Below are positions 34,780-44,933 of a stretch of 64,000 nucleotides of DNA, one piece after another. Position numbers and translations under genes: made by a program. The notes beneath the pieces were generated by a model, which worked only from the letters and a program-made list of their open reading frames with translations, did not search any database and was not told the origin of the DNA. Position 1 is the first letter of the stretch. Each line of letters opens with the position of its first letter. Source of the stretch: Porodaedalea pini (taxonomy: Eukaryota; Basidiomycota; Agaricomycetes; Hymenochaetales; Hymenochaetaceae); assembly GCA_002794775.1 (NCBI GenBank), contig NBAY01000003.1, forward strand, positions 1 to 64,000, written 5' to 3'.

Positions 34780-35077
34780 ACCCGGGCTCGGAAACTCGCC
34801 AGTGAAGACAGGAATCGATACTATTCGTCGAGACGATTCCGAATCTGAAAAGACCTCGAGACGCGATGCAGAATTGACGGAGATATAGCAGTTGCACTGG
34901 TTGCGGCTGGCGGAACGCACGGAACTCCCGGAACCAAAAGCTATTTTCGTAGCTCTACGACGTGGGCTCGGAATCGTGCAAGAAAAGACAGTGTTCGAAA
35001 GCGATTTTCGACGAGATTAAGAATCTGAAGAGAGCTCGGGAAATGGATAAGAACTGAGGGCGATATAGCGAAAGCAA
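34780..35077 (+). repeat. Diverged ~180-bp tandem repeat inside the solo LTR
   Basis: Two copies starting GGGCTCGGAA (about 34785 and 34967) share ordered blocks: AAGACAG, GACGA.ATT, GAATCTGAA.AGA, CTCG, and GA.ATATAGC. Copies are clearly diverged, so the duplication is older than the solo LTR insertion. Confidence 0.6.
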
Positions 35078-36275
35078 GATTTGGCCGAAAACGGGACTCG
35101 AGACGGAACGGACGGAACGACACTGAACGGCGACGGAGACGAGAACTAGAGACTGGGACTGACTCAGGGGAACTAAACTTCTATTTTTGAGACATTTACA
35201 TGAGTGTTTAAATAACCAACAGAGGGTTGAGCCTCTGAGCGGCGTACAAAGGACACAAAGACAGACCGGAGGCTCTAGCCAAACAACACCAAATAGCCAG
35301 AACTCGGAGCCGTAACTCGAGAACATGAGTAATTAAGCTTCGGGAGGCTCGGAACAATACCAGATGTGACCCAAAACGGACTTCGGTGGCTCACCGGTGC
35401 AGAACCAAGCTGTATGCATCGAGTTAATACTGCCAAACACTGAAACTGTCCTGAAATGCGTTGTAGCGCTCGATTCGCGCTTAGGCGTCAGCCATCCCAG
35501 CATACCACCCGCTTTATTTATTATTATATACAGATACAAACCCCATAAACACAGTCAAGAACTTCGTTTCATCACTGTCTATCTTACACTTCGCATTTCA
35601 CACGCTCGAACGGTCACACTCGGCCATTCGAGCGTCAATATACCTTCGAATCTTTCATATGATCCATTAGTAACCTCATACATACGTTCAAATACTTTCA
35701 TACACCCATTCGAACACTCATACCACGTCCTATTCACACTTGAACGCTTCATTTCCTTTATATTCATTCCGTATCCCACTATATGCGCGCTCGAGCACTC
35801 TTTCCACTTCGTATCCACTCGTTCGAACGCTTATAGCGCAGCCGGATTACGCGGTTGGGCTCAGGGAACGCATCGGGTTCCACCATGGGTCGCTCGAACG
35901 ATTCCCGGGCCGTCGACGTTGAATATATCACGCTCGAACGACCGGATTCCGTCGTTCGCCGCGTTCTCCATGGGGCTCGAGCGTTATTTATCATCGTCTA
36001 TCACTTCCAGGGTGCGCATTCGTCGCCATCACGCCCGAGGAACATTCGAGGACGTTCGAATGGAGTTGTTGGATGCACACATGATAAGTTTCTCGGGTTT
36101 CATTGGTCTTTTTATTGATGTCGAACCATTATTCCCCTTCGAGTTCGTGATTCATCATGTTCTCGAGTCATTCCATCCATAACATACGACTATTCTGACT
36201 TGAGTACGCACCGCACGCACTCCCCTACCTCCGTATGTACGTTCGACGTCGGTACCGAGCTCGTTTCGCCTAGAG

Positions 36276-36283
36276 TATAAATA
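36276..36283 (+). promoter_or_regulatory. TATA box of the solo LTR
   Basis: TATAAATA in the context TAGAGTATAAATAGTGC, an unusually good match for this window, followed by about 720 bp to the 3' end of the LTR. It is presumed to drive transcription rightwards; whether it can read into the LINE remnant is unknown. Confidence 0.55.
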
Positions 36284-38393
36284 GTGCACACCTTTTGTAC
36301 TCATTCTGGAGAGGGAATACACCCCCAGTTCGCCGCACAGTACACTTTTCGAGTCTCATAAGTCATTCTCGTCTTCAGTTCATCTCCGCTCTGCCTTAGC
36401 GAGCTTCGCCAACCGCTCGAATAGCGCGTTCGGTTCACCACATACGCTCGAAACCGATATTCCAGAGCTCTGAGCGCCCGACAAGCCCAACAGGGTATTA
36501 TACCTGCATACGTCTGTCGCCCCACACGTTCGCCGCCTACTAAGAAGTCGCTCGATCGCTTCGGGGTACGCTCGAACGCCTTCGAGCACCTCTTCGAGCG
36601 CGTTCGAACGCTCGACGAACACCATCCAGGGGTTCAGACCATCCGAAACAGGCTGACACGGCCCCGCACCTTCCTCAACTTCAGACGTCAATCATTATAG
36701 TTATAGGGTCTGCGTTGGGAGCTCGATTCTGACAGAATCGAGCGCTTTGACAAGGTTTCTGAACCAGAAGAGCCACTGTCTCGAGCGTTCGATCACTCCG
36801 TTTCTATTTGGTCGTCCCTCCTCGACTATCGAGTCACCGCAGTCCCCCTTGGGAAGAATATAGATTCGCCCTCGAGTCGACCGTTCGGTCTACAAAAGAG
36901 TCTGCATCGCGATAGCGTTGGGGATACTTGTAAGACTGTCCTGAGTCGAGTCGAACCTAATAGAGCCGATTCCGAGGCCAGCGGCATCGGGATCTCCACA
37001 CCGGTCTATTCAACATCTTTCCGCGGTCGTTTCTTCTATCTCTGAAAAAACTAACATAATTGAAAAACAGCTTTCTGACTCTTCAGCTTCAGCCCTGCGT
37101 TCTGTTCCTGCGAATACTAACATTACCAAACAGAACAAAATCCTACCTGATCCAATCAGTGTCCGTTTCGTACACAATCCCAAATTCCCTCCCCCAGGCC
37201 CTGTTGTTAAACAACGTGTCCAGACCCCGAAAAATGGAAAAACTGAATATGCAGCTGCCATCGCTAAAACCCGCATCCCGGGTTCTGGCTACCGTATGAC
37301 TTCGGAAGGCACCATTATAGCACCGGATGGATATGCCCACTCCGCACACAACGCCCCACAAGGTTCCCAAACCAAGGTTTACTACCCGCCCGTCGAATCC
37401 GTTGGAACGGATCGGGACGGGTTTACAACTGTTACTTACGCGAAAGCAGCTCAGAAGAAACCCAAACCCACCCCTACCAAAGTGGTCCGCGTTACTGAAC
37501 AGAACCCTCAAGGGGAAATATCTACTATCCCAATTAACCGGTCTAACGGATCGGTCAACACCCGTGTTCGAAATGTCCGCCGCATATTCTTCTCTCTTCC
37601 CGGCGACCTTGCCGTTCGCCCATCCACCTTGTCCGTTAAAAACAGTGTTCGCGCTGGCCTTAAGGGCAATCCTCTTTTTAAACATCTCGTCGTGCTCAAT
37701 GTGGAATACACCACTAACAGCAATCTTTTGATTGCCTTCACTAACATTCGTTCTGATTTCAATGCCCAACACAGCTCACTCGTTACCCAACTCAACCGCA
37801 TTATCAACATCAGCGGTGCTAGGGCCTTCATGCCCTCGCCGCAATTTAAAATGGTTATCCCAGGTGTCCCAGTCTTTGACAAAGATACCAAACTAATTTA
37901 TTCAGAGAAGGATCTCATCGACGAGATATCCGCCCTTCCTCAGTTTGAGGGACAGGAGTTCATGTTCCCTCCTCGTTTCATGTCCTCAATCGAGCGCCTA
38001 AACCAACGCGATTTTTGTAACGTATCGGTGGTTCTTAAAGACGACGCACGCCTATGTTTCAACCATTTCTTCCTCCACAACAATTGGTCTGTCCCGATAT
38101 TCGGCGTCATACATCGCCTTGAAGAAATGAAGGCTCGCCCGACCATTAACCAGTGCAACAATTGTCATCGACTGGGACATACAGCTTCGAAATGCCGGTC
38201 TGTCGCCCATTGCGCAATCTGCTCTGAACCGCATCGCACCGCCGTCCATGTCACCAAGTGCGCTCCATGCACCGCGACGAACAACCTCCAATGCGATCAC
38301 TTTGCTCTGTGCATTAACTGCCAGGGTAATCACAGTGCCAGATCTTCGGAGTGTCCAGCTTGCCGCAACTATCGCTCCCCGTTCTAGTTGCCT

Positions 38394-41300
38394 ATGACAG
38401 ACTCTATTATGGTCTTTTCTCTTAATCTTCGCAATTCAGTCCCTACCTTTGATTATTTACTTCACGCCTTTTCCTCCACCCATTCTGCCCCCAACATCCT
38501 CTGTTTCCAAGAGATTCCCACTATTCATTCAATCGTTCCTTCTAAAGTTTCGTCAGCAGGCACGCGCATTTTTCATCTGTGCAACTTTCTTCCCTATATT
38601 GCATTTTGACCGTCTTCACCCGAGAAGCCAAGGTGTTGTACACTTGTCCACCCCCGTATCGTTCATCGCGTCTCCCTTTATAACCCCGGTTCATCATCGC
38701 CCAATATCACAGTCACCTCAATTTCTCGAGGCGATTTATCCCCTCTTTTGCTCTGGAATATTTACAGCTCCCCATCCTTACACGAATTCGAGAGCGCTTT
38801 TCCTTCTCTTGACACCCCTTCTAATATTTTCATTGGTGATTTCAATCGCCATGCTGATCTCTGGTCTTTTCCAGAGCAATCTGCTTTATTCTCGAGATCG
38901 TCTGCCCTCGTTGACTGGATCAACGAGAATCGGTTAATCATTTGCAACCCCCCTCACCAACATACCTATTTCAACCGTTCTTCCGGTACCAAATCCATCA
39001 TTGACCTCATACTTGCTTCAGACGATTTTGCTCCCGTTCTTCTAGAACGCTCTTCTATTTCCGACCCGTCCCTCGATATTGATTCGGACCACCTCCCCAT
39101 TCGTTTTTCTTTTGATGTTAATGAATTGGCTGCGCCCCAACAACATCCTCTTCGTTCCATTCGTTTCCGTGATTTACCCTCTTTTATAGGAGAATTTTGC
39201 GATTCTAACTTATTCCCCTTCTCATTAGTGGGAATTGAATCCCCTAAGGCGCTGGACGACCTTCTTTTCTCCCTTCATTCTTCCCTTTCGGACTTCGCTA
39301 CCATCTTCTTACACAAAAGAAAACCTCGATCATACTTTGGCCCCAACAATTGGTGGTCCGAAGGGTGTTCATCTCTTTATCGCGCACACTGTCGCAACCC
39401 AAGCCCCGAGTCTAAAAGGCTCCTCGACATGGAAATCACTCGAGCCAAAAATGCGTTCTTTGGCTCTCGCCTCCAACAATCTGATACGCATACCGCATGG
39501 CGCAATCAATTCCTGGGTACGGCGCGTCGTCGAGCACCAATCGGCGCGCTCCACATGTCAAATGGAGCATTCACCTTGACAGAGTCCAATAAAGCGTCCC
39601 TCTTTTGTGAGACGTTTTTTCCACCATTACATCACACTCCTGAGGTCATTCCCCTTCCTGCCCTCTCAGAGTTTCGTCCCATCGAAATGAAGGATATACA
39701 CGCTGCCCTTCAAGGTGTCGACCGCGAATCAAGTCCTGGCAACAGCCATATCTCGTACAAACACCTGGAGCTCCTCATCGAGCATCGTGGCCCATTTTTT
39801 GTTGATCTTTTCTCTTTGTGTTTGAAAATTGGTCATTTCCCATTACCTTTTAAAACGTCTCTTGTCACCTTCATCCCCAAACCCAAATGCACAGATTTCT
39901 CTGTCCCTAGAGCGTTTCGACCTATTACTTTGGTTGACACCATAGGCAAACTGTTCAAACGCATTCTCTTCAATTTTCTCCAACCATTCTTTGAACTTAA
40001 TAACCTCCTTCCCGACGCCCAACACGGGTGCCGGAAAAACTGCTCTTCCCTTACCGCTTGCTACGATTTACTTTCGACCATTTTAACCCAACCTTTTATT
40101 AAGAGCGGTTCCGATGGGCTCAACGCCGTACATCTTTGTCATCATTACTTCATCACCTCGATCCTTACTATTGACATTCAAGGTTTTTTTGACAACATTT
40201 CTCATAATCGCCTTCTTTCAAAACTCGTTCATTCCAAAGTACACCCTAACATTATTCACGTTCTCTCGGGCTGGCTCAGAGACCGGCCCATTTCGTTACA
40301 TTTCAACAATTTCTTTTCTACCCCATTTATCAAACCCAACCACGGGGTCCCCCAAGGGTCCCCATTATCCCCCTTTATTTCAATATTTGCAGCCGCAGAC
40401 ATTATCACGGCCTATAACACTCGTTTTGGTCCACAACAACCTTTACTCGCCTATATGGACGATCATCTCCTTTATTCTCGTTCACTCAGCATTCGCACCA
40501 ATCTAGTGCGCCTACGCAACCAATTTCAGTTCATTTCTCTTCAATTTCAATCCCTTGGTCTATCTATTGACCCAGACTCTATCGAACTTCTTCACATCCT
40601 TCCTCACCACAAAGTCGCTAATTACACCTTCCAATCCTTCTTATCGAACTCCCCTTCATCTTCTAACGCGGCATTGTCTTTACCCAACAACCGTGTCATT
40701 TGTCCACTTCGCCACCTCACCTGGCTGGGCGTTATTTTCTCTTATGATTCGTCTCCCAAGCTTCATTTTGAATCCCGGGCTAACAAAGCCCTTTCTACCC
40801 TTCATCAGCGGTCCTTTCTTTTCAATCGGACTAATGGCGCATATCTTCAGTACGCGCGCCTTCTGTATTTTGGTCTGATCTGTTCGGTCACCATTTACGG
40901 CGCCGTCCTCTTCCCTGAATCTCCTTTTCTTTCCATTCTCCAGAAGACCCAACACCGTTTTCTTCACTCTGTATTCTATCTGAACGTTCACCCAGGTGTA
41001 GCGGAATCTGTCTTATCCTGCCCTCCCCTTCCACTTTTTATTCAGTCCCTTTCTCAACGTTTTCTTCTTTCTTCTTTCGCCCATTCCAAACATAACCCCT
41101 CTCCAAATCAATATCTAACTTCAACGCTCCTACCCAACATTACGATTCCCAAAGCTGTCTCTTTCCCTACTTTTACTCCCATTCATTCATGTCTTATTAT
41201 GACACCCATTCCTTCATCTTCTCAACGTCACCTTGCCATTCGCAATTTCAATTCTTTCTTCTTACATCCCCCTCCCTATCAATATTTTATATTCACAGAT

Positions 41301-42218
41301 GGCTCCATCATCCCTATGGCCGACGGCTCCCTCAATAGCGGCCATGGTTTCGTCATTATGCATAATCACCAGGAACTTGCTGTCTTTTCATCAGCAGCGC
41401 ACTCTCGATCAAACATCTTGTTTGAAGAGCAGGAAGCGCTCATTGCAGCCATGCGATGTATCTCATCCCTCCTTTCGAATTGCTTCACACCGGTTCACAT
41501 CCACATCGTCTCGGATTCGCTAAATTGTGTCCAGCTCATCTTTTCTAATGACACCTGACATGCGGACTTCATTATCCTCTTCCGTCGTCTATGCGGAATC
41601 TTTCTCGCCCTACATCACGAGGCCTCGCATATCACAATCCAGTGGCTCCCATCCCATCGCGGAGTACTGGGTAACTCTAAAGCTGATAAATTGGCTAAAG
41701 ACGCCGCGACCAATCCATCCCACGAGACCATACCGGAATCGCTCCCCAATCTGAAGGCACAAGTACATCTCGACCTTGTTCGAGATTGGAAAGCTAACAT
41801 CATAAACTTATGCGGACATCGCTCCATCCTCGAGCCGTCCTCCTTCATCCTTCACCCTACGCGATCTCTACACACTTTTCTGAAGCTTCCTCCGAGGAAA
41901 AAGATACATCGTATAGTTCAAACACGCGCTGTCAGCTTAATGCTGAACACGCTCGATTTGCATAACCGAAACCCCGAACCGCGTTGTCCGGACCCGCTGT
42001 GTGCCAAGCACGATGTCCATCATATTCTCAATTGTTGCCCATTTTTCGCACTTCTACGAAATGGCCTTTTCAGACAACGATCCTTACCCTTAGCTTTTGC
42101 TGAATGGTCTCGTCCTAATAATTTTCTCCTTCTTCTAAAGTTTGCTTACTTTTCTTTCTGTCGCCCCCCGGACGCTATGCCTCTTCTATCAGAATTACCT
42201 CCATCTTTTGACTTTTAG
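38394..42218 (+). pseudogene. LINE ORF2: endonuclease-RT-RNase H, two in-frame TGA
   Basis: The frame is continuous from ATG 38394 to the stop at 42216 apart from TGA at 38607-38609 and 41556-41558. Domains: APE-type endonuclease (NILCFQEIP, FIGDFNRHADLWSF, DSDHLPIRF); reverse transcriptase (TFIPKP, FRPITLVDTIGKLFKRIL, LTIDIQGFFDNISH, HGVPQGSPLSPF, and the catalytic AYMDDHLLYS); RNase H (FIFTDGSI, EEQEALIAA, VSDSLNCV, and WLPSHRGVLGNSKADKLA after the second TGA); and a C-terminal CPDPLCAKHDVHHILNC zinc-binding motif. Both stops are one C-to-T change from CGA. The first TGA truncates the endonuclease, the second the RNase H. Confidence 0.92.
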
Positions 42219-42360
42219 TAATGTTCCTTAACCACTGTTACGCTTTTTTCCCCTAGTTACCAAGCACCTGCATTCGCGCTCTACGTAGTCATTTCTTTGT
42301 CTTGTTTTTGGTTCCTGTGCGGTTGGAGATCTGTTAGTAGTAGATGGCAGATATTATATA

Positions 42361-42371
42361 ACGTGCATCAC
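42361..42371. repeat. LINE target-site duplication, right copy
   Basis: ACGTGCATCAC, identical to 33626-33636, directly after the GATATTATATA end of the element. Confidence 0.85.
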
Positions 42372-42744
42372 GTTTCGAAGTGTGTCATATGTACTTAGTC
42401 ATACTCACCAAGTCACTGAGCCTGAGATTCAAAGTTTACTTCCACTTATTTCAAGGTCTTTACTTTCTCCCCAATAAAGAAAACAAATCGAGTTTTACGA
42501 AAAACAGCTAAAGGGCTATACAATGAAGCGCCTCATGTCTTGCCGAGACGCCTAATCTTGTCTGTGGGCGCCCCGAGCAACATCAGGTGGCATGTCTCCC
42601 ACTGGTATACACGGTCTAGCCTAATTCCCGAGCCAACCTTCTCCTCTACAATTATAAGAATCTACAGAGTCTCATGCCTTTTATGCTCCCTCTTACATCG
42701 CTGCAGCTCGAGATTGTTCTTCCTGAAGCTTTGGTATCGGGACC

Positions 42745-44496
42745 ATGAGTTCTGAAGAAATGAACGAAACAGACAGGAAGCTAAAAGTAGCGGTAGTCGG
42801 AGGCGGAATGTGCGGTCTGGCAGTCGCTGTCGGACTTACGAAGTCAGGCGTCGACGTCGACATCTACGAGGCTGCCGTGAGTGTATTGCCTGAATTCGAT
42901 TTTGGTTAACATTAATCGTCGCTGAACAATGCAATTCAACTGAAAGCCGAAGTTCGGTGAGATTGGAGCAGGGGTTGGTCTAGGTATGTGATGCACTTCT
43001 GTTGACCATGACTTCTTACTGACAGGTAGTCTTGGACAGGCCCGAATGCGATACGCGTCCTTCGAGAGCTTGATATCCTGGATTATGTTGTGGCGAGTGT
43101 GCATCCAGAAAAGCCCGTGCCTCGTCCCTTCCGCTTTCTCTCCGGCCTTGGAGAGCACGAGATAATCTATAATGTATGTCTCACAAGTAGTATGATCTCC
43201 TCGTTCCCTCATCATGTGCGAGAATAGAGCTAACAAGACATTGTAGTACCCCATTACTTCGGACGATGCGGGGTTAGGCATCCATAGGTCTGTATTCAAT
43301 CCTTTCGACAAAGATCGACTTCGAATATGAGATTGGCACCTGCAGAGCGACCTTCCTTGATGCCCTCGTCCATCTTGTTGATCCCTCCAAGACGCATTTC
43401 AACAAGCGCTGCGCGGGTCTCCGAGCCGGCGTCTCGCAGTGCATGCAGCTCACCTTCGCAGACGGGACCTCCGCAGAGGCGGACGTCGTCATTGGCGCGG
43501 ACGGCATTCGCTCTGCTGTGCGCACGTTTGTGGTAGAGGGGTCCGCTAACAGAGACGGCTCAACCGAAGACACGGACGCTGGATTGAAGGTCGTCCGTGC
43601 GGCATTCACAAACACACTCGCGTATCGTGGGCTGATCCCCGTCCAGCAGCTGAAGAGTATTGGTATGCAGATAGACTTAAGTGAGCGACCACACTGCTTC
43701 GCCGGGCCGGGGAAGGTCAGGACATTCTTTTCCTCACTATCTCCACTTCTGTGGCCGACTTACCAACTCATCTGACAAACAGCATATTATCACCTTCCCA
43801 ATCAAACGCGGCACCGTCATCAACGTCGTCGCCTTCGCCTGCGATCGTTCCGTCTCATGGGGCGCGCGTCCGCTTCCCCCCGGCACGCCATGGGTCACCC
43901 CGCGCAGCACGGAGGAATTGCTCGAGACGTATGATGGCTGGGGTCGCGACGTACAGCTGCTGCTCGGATGTCTCGCTCGCCCAAGCGTGTGGGCCGTGCA
44001 TGCTGTCGATCCACTTTTGGAAAGTTATGTGAAGGGTAGAGTGGCTTTGATTGGTGATGCCGCACATGGGATGCTACCTCACCTTGGGGCGGGTGCAGGC
44101 CAGGGTCTTGAGGATGTGCTGGTCCTTATGAAGCTGCTGGCGCACCCACAGACGCGCGTAGGGAATGTCGAGGTGCGTAGGCTTTCCCCTCTGATCTTTT
44201 TCTTCCGAGTCCAAACTCGGCAGAAGTCCAAGTTGCACACTCAACTTACCTTTCTTGACACGCAGGCTGTGTTGAAGGCGTACGATGCCGTCCGCCGCCC
44301 ACGCGCGAATACAGCGCTCGTGGAGAGTACGAAGAGCGGAGACATCTACGAGGGCTTCGGACCGAGCGGGCCGAGTTTAGAGGGGATGCGTGCGGACCTG
44401 GAGGGAATGTGGGACAGATTGTGGCATCATGATACCCTGGCGGACGTCAATGCTGCTGTGGCGAGTCTCGTGGAGGATGGTGTCTTCGTGAATTGA
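42745..44496 (+). CDS. FAD-dependent monooxygenase, copy 1 (salicylate-hydroxylase type)
   Basis: Seven exons (42745-42876, 42947-42983, 43040-43173, 43247-43287, 43346-43715, 43783-44172, 44266-44496) give 444 residues. It belongs to the group A flavoprotein hydroxylases that use NAD(P)H and O2 to hydroxylate aromatic acids or polyketide-like rings. Motifs: FAD-binding VAVVGGGMCGLAVAVGL with the acidic end VDIYEAA; the DG motif ADVVIGADGIRSAVR; and the GD motif VALIGDAAHGMLPHLGAGAG. The substrate is not predictable. It is followed 437 bp on by a close paralogue in the same direction. Its promoter lies immediately right of the inserted LINE. Confidence 0.88.
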
Positions 44497-44933
44497 TCAG
44501 CATTCGGAATATGTGGGTCCAAGTATGGTCTGGTACTAGAAACGCAAATACGTTTTTGACATTGACTAAATTTTCTTGAAGAATAGGCTGCAGGACTAAA
44601 GCTTCAGTTCATAGCAATAAATGTCCAAATGGTATAAACTCCGCGTGCTAGTTCCTTGGTTGCCCAGACCTGTTTTTCTTCCCTGGTGCACCAAATGCTG
44701 AAGTTATCAATGTATTTCTAGCGGATTGCGATAGAACACTTCAAAGGTGTTTATTTTTGACACTGGAGTTGCCGAAAGATACCGGACGTCTGTCTCCCAT
44801 CGGCATGCGTGGTCTAATCTTATTCTTGAACCCACCTTCTCTGAATAAAGACAACTATAAGTACTCTTGATGTCTCATGCCTCCTTTCTCTCCCATGCAG
44901 TAGTCCTGCGTCTGAAGTTCTGCCATCTGGACT

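Larger units (their letters stand above)
34556..37000 (+). mobile_element. 2.45-kb solo-LTR-like insertion in LINE ORF1
   Basis: The segment starts TGATAGG and ends CTCCACA. It is flanked by CCGG (34552-34555 and 37001-37004), or CCGGT if the first T is counted as target. TG...CA ends with a 4-5 bp duplication fit an LTR. No second internal copy of either end is seen and no gag or pol is present, so a solo LTR from recombination is the simplest reading; a non-autonomous element is possible. A TATAAATA box 0.72 kb from the right end suggests plus orientation, with U3 to the left. It contains a diverged tandem repeat and a dense field of TCGA-centred motifs. Confidence 0.72.
33707..38387 (+). 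pseudogene. LINE ORF1 (gag-like), split by an insertion
   Basis: Part one, 33707-34555 (283 residues), begins MDSKMLAKAK and carries a Cys/His-rich patch, KCEECKQDLPYHSRSC and CAVCGRDKTYNHNDSVC. Part two, 37005-38387 (460 residues), holds a central RNA-binding-like region and C-terminal zinc knuckles CNNCHRLGHTASKC, CAICSEPHRTAVHVTKC and CINCQGNHSARSSEC. Deleting 34556-37004 joins codon CGG to TCT in the same frame, restoring one 743-residue frame. ORF1 proteins bind element RNA. The frame ends at TAG 38385-38387, six bases before the ORF2 ATG in the same frame. Confidence 0.85.
33637..42360 (+). mobile_element. Tad-like non-LTR retrotransposon (LINE), nested
   Basis: The element occupies 8724 bp, or about 6.28 kb after removing the 2.45-kb insertion at 34556-37000. 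It is flanked by an 11-bp direct duplication, has a 70-bp 5' leader, ORF1 (Cys-rich, zinc knuckles), ORF2 (endonuclease, reverse transcriptase, RNase H) and ends in GATATTATATA with no poly(A) tail. That layout fits the fungal Tad1/I-type LINEs. The copy appears full length, but ORF1 is interrupted and ORF2 has two TGA stops, so it is dead now. It lies between rad3 and monooxygenase copy 1, which without it would be divergent genes about 0.4 kb apart. Confidence 0.9.

Noticed and set aside
34556..37000. Reading this segment as an internal part of the LINE
   Set aside because: Flanking CCGG(T) duplication, TG/CA ends and exact restoration of ORF1 on removal argue for a separate insertion.
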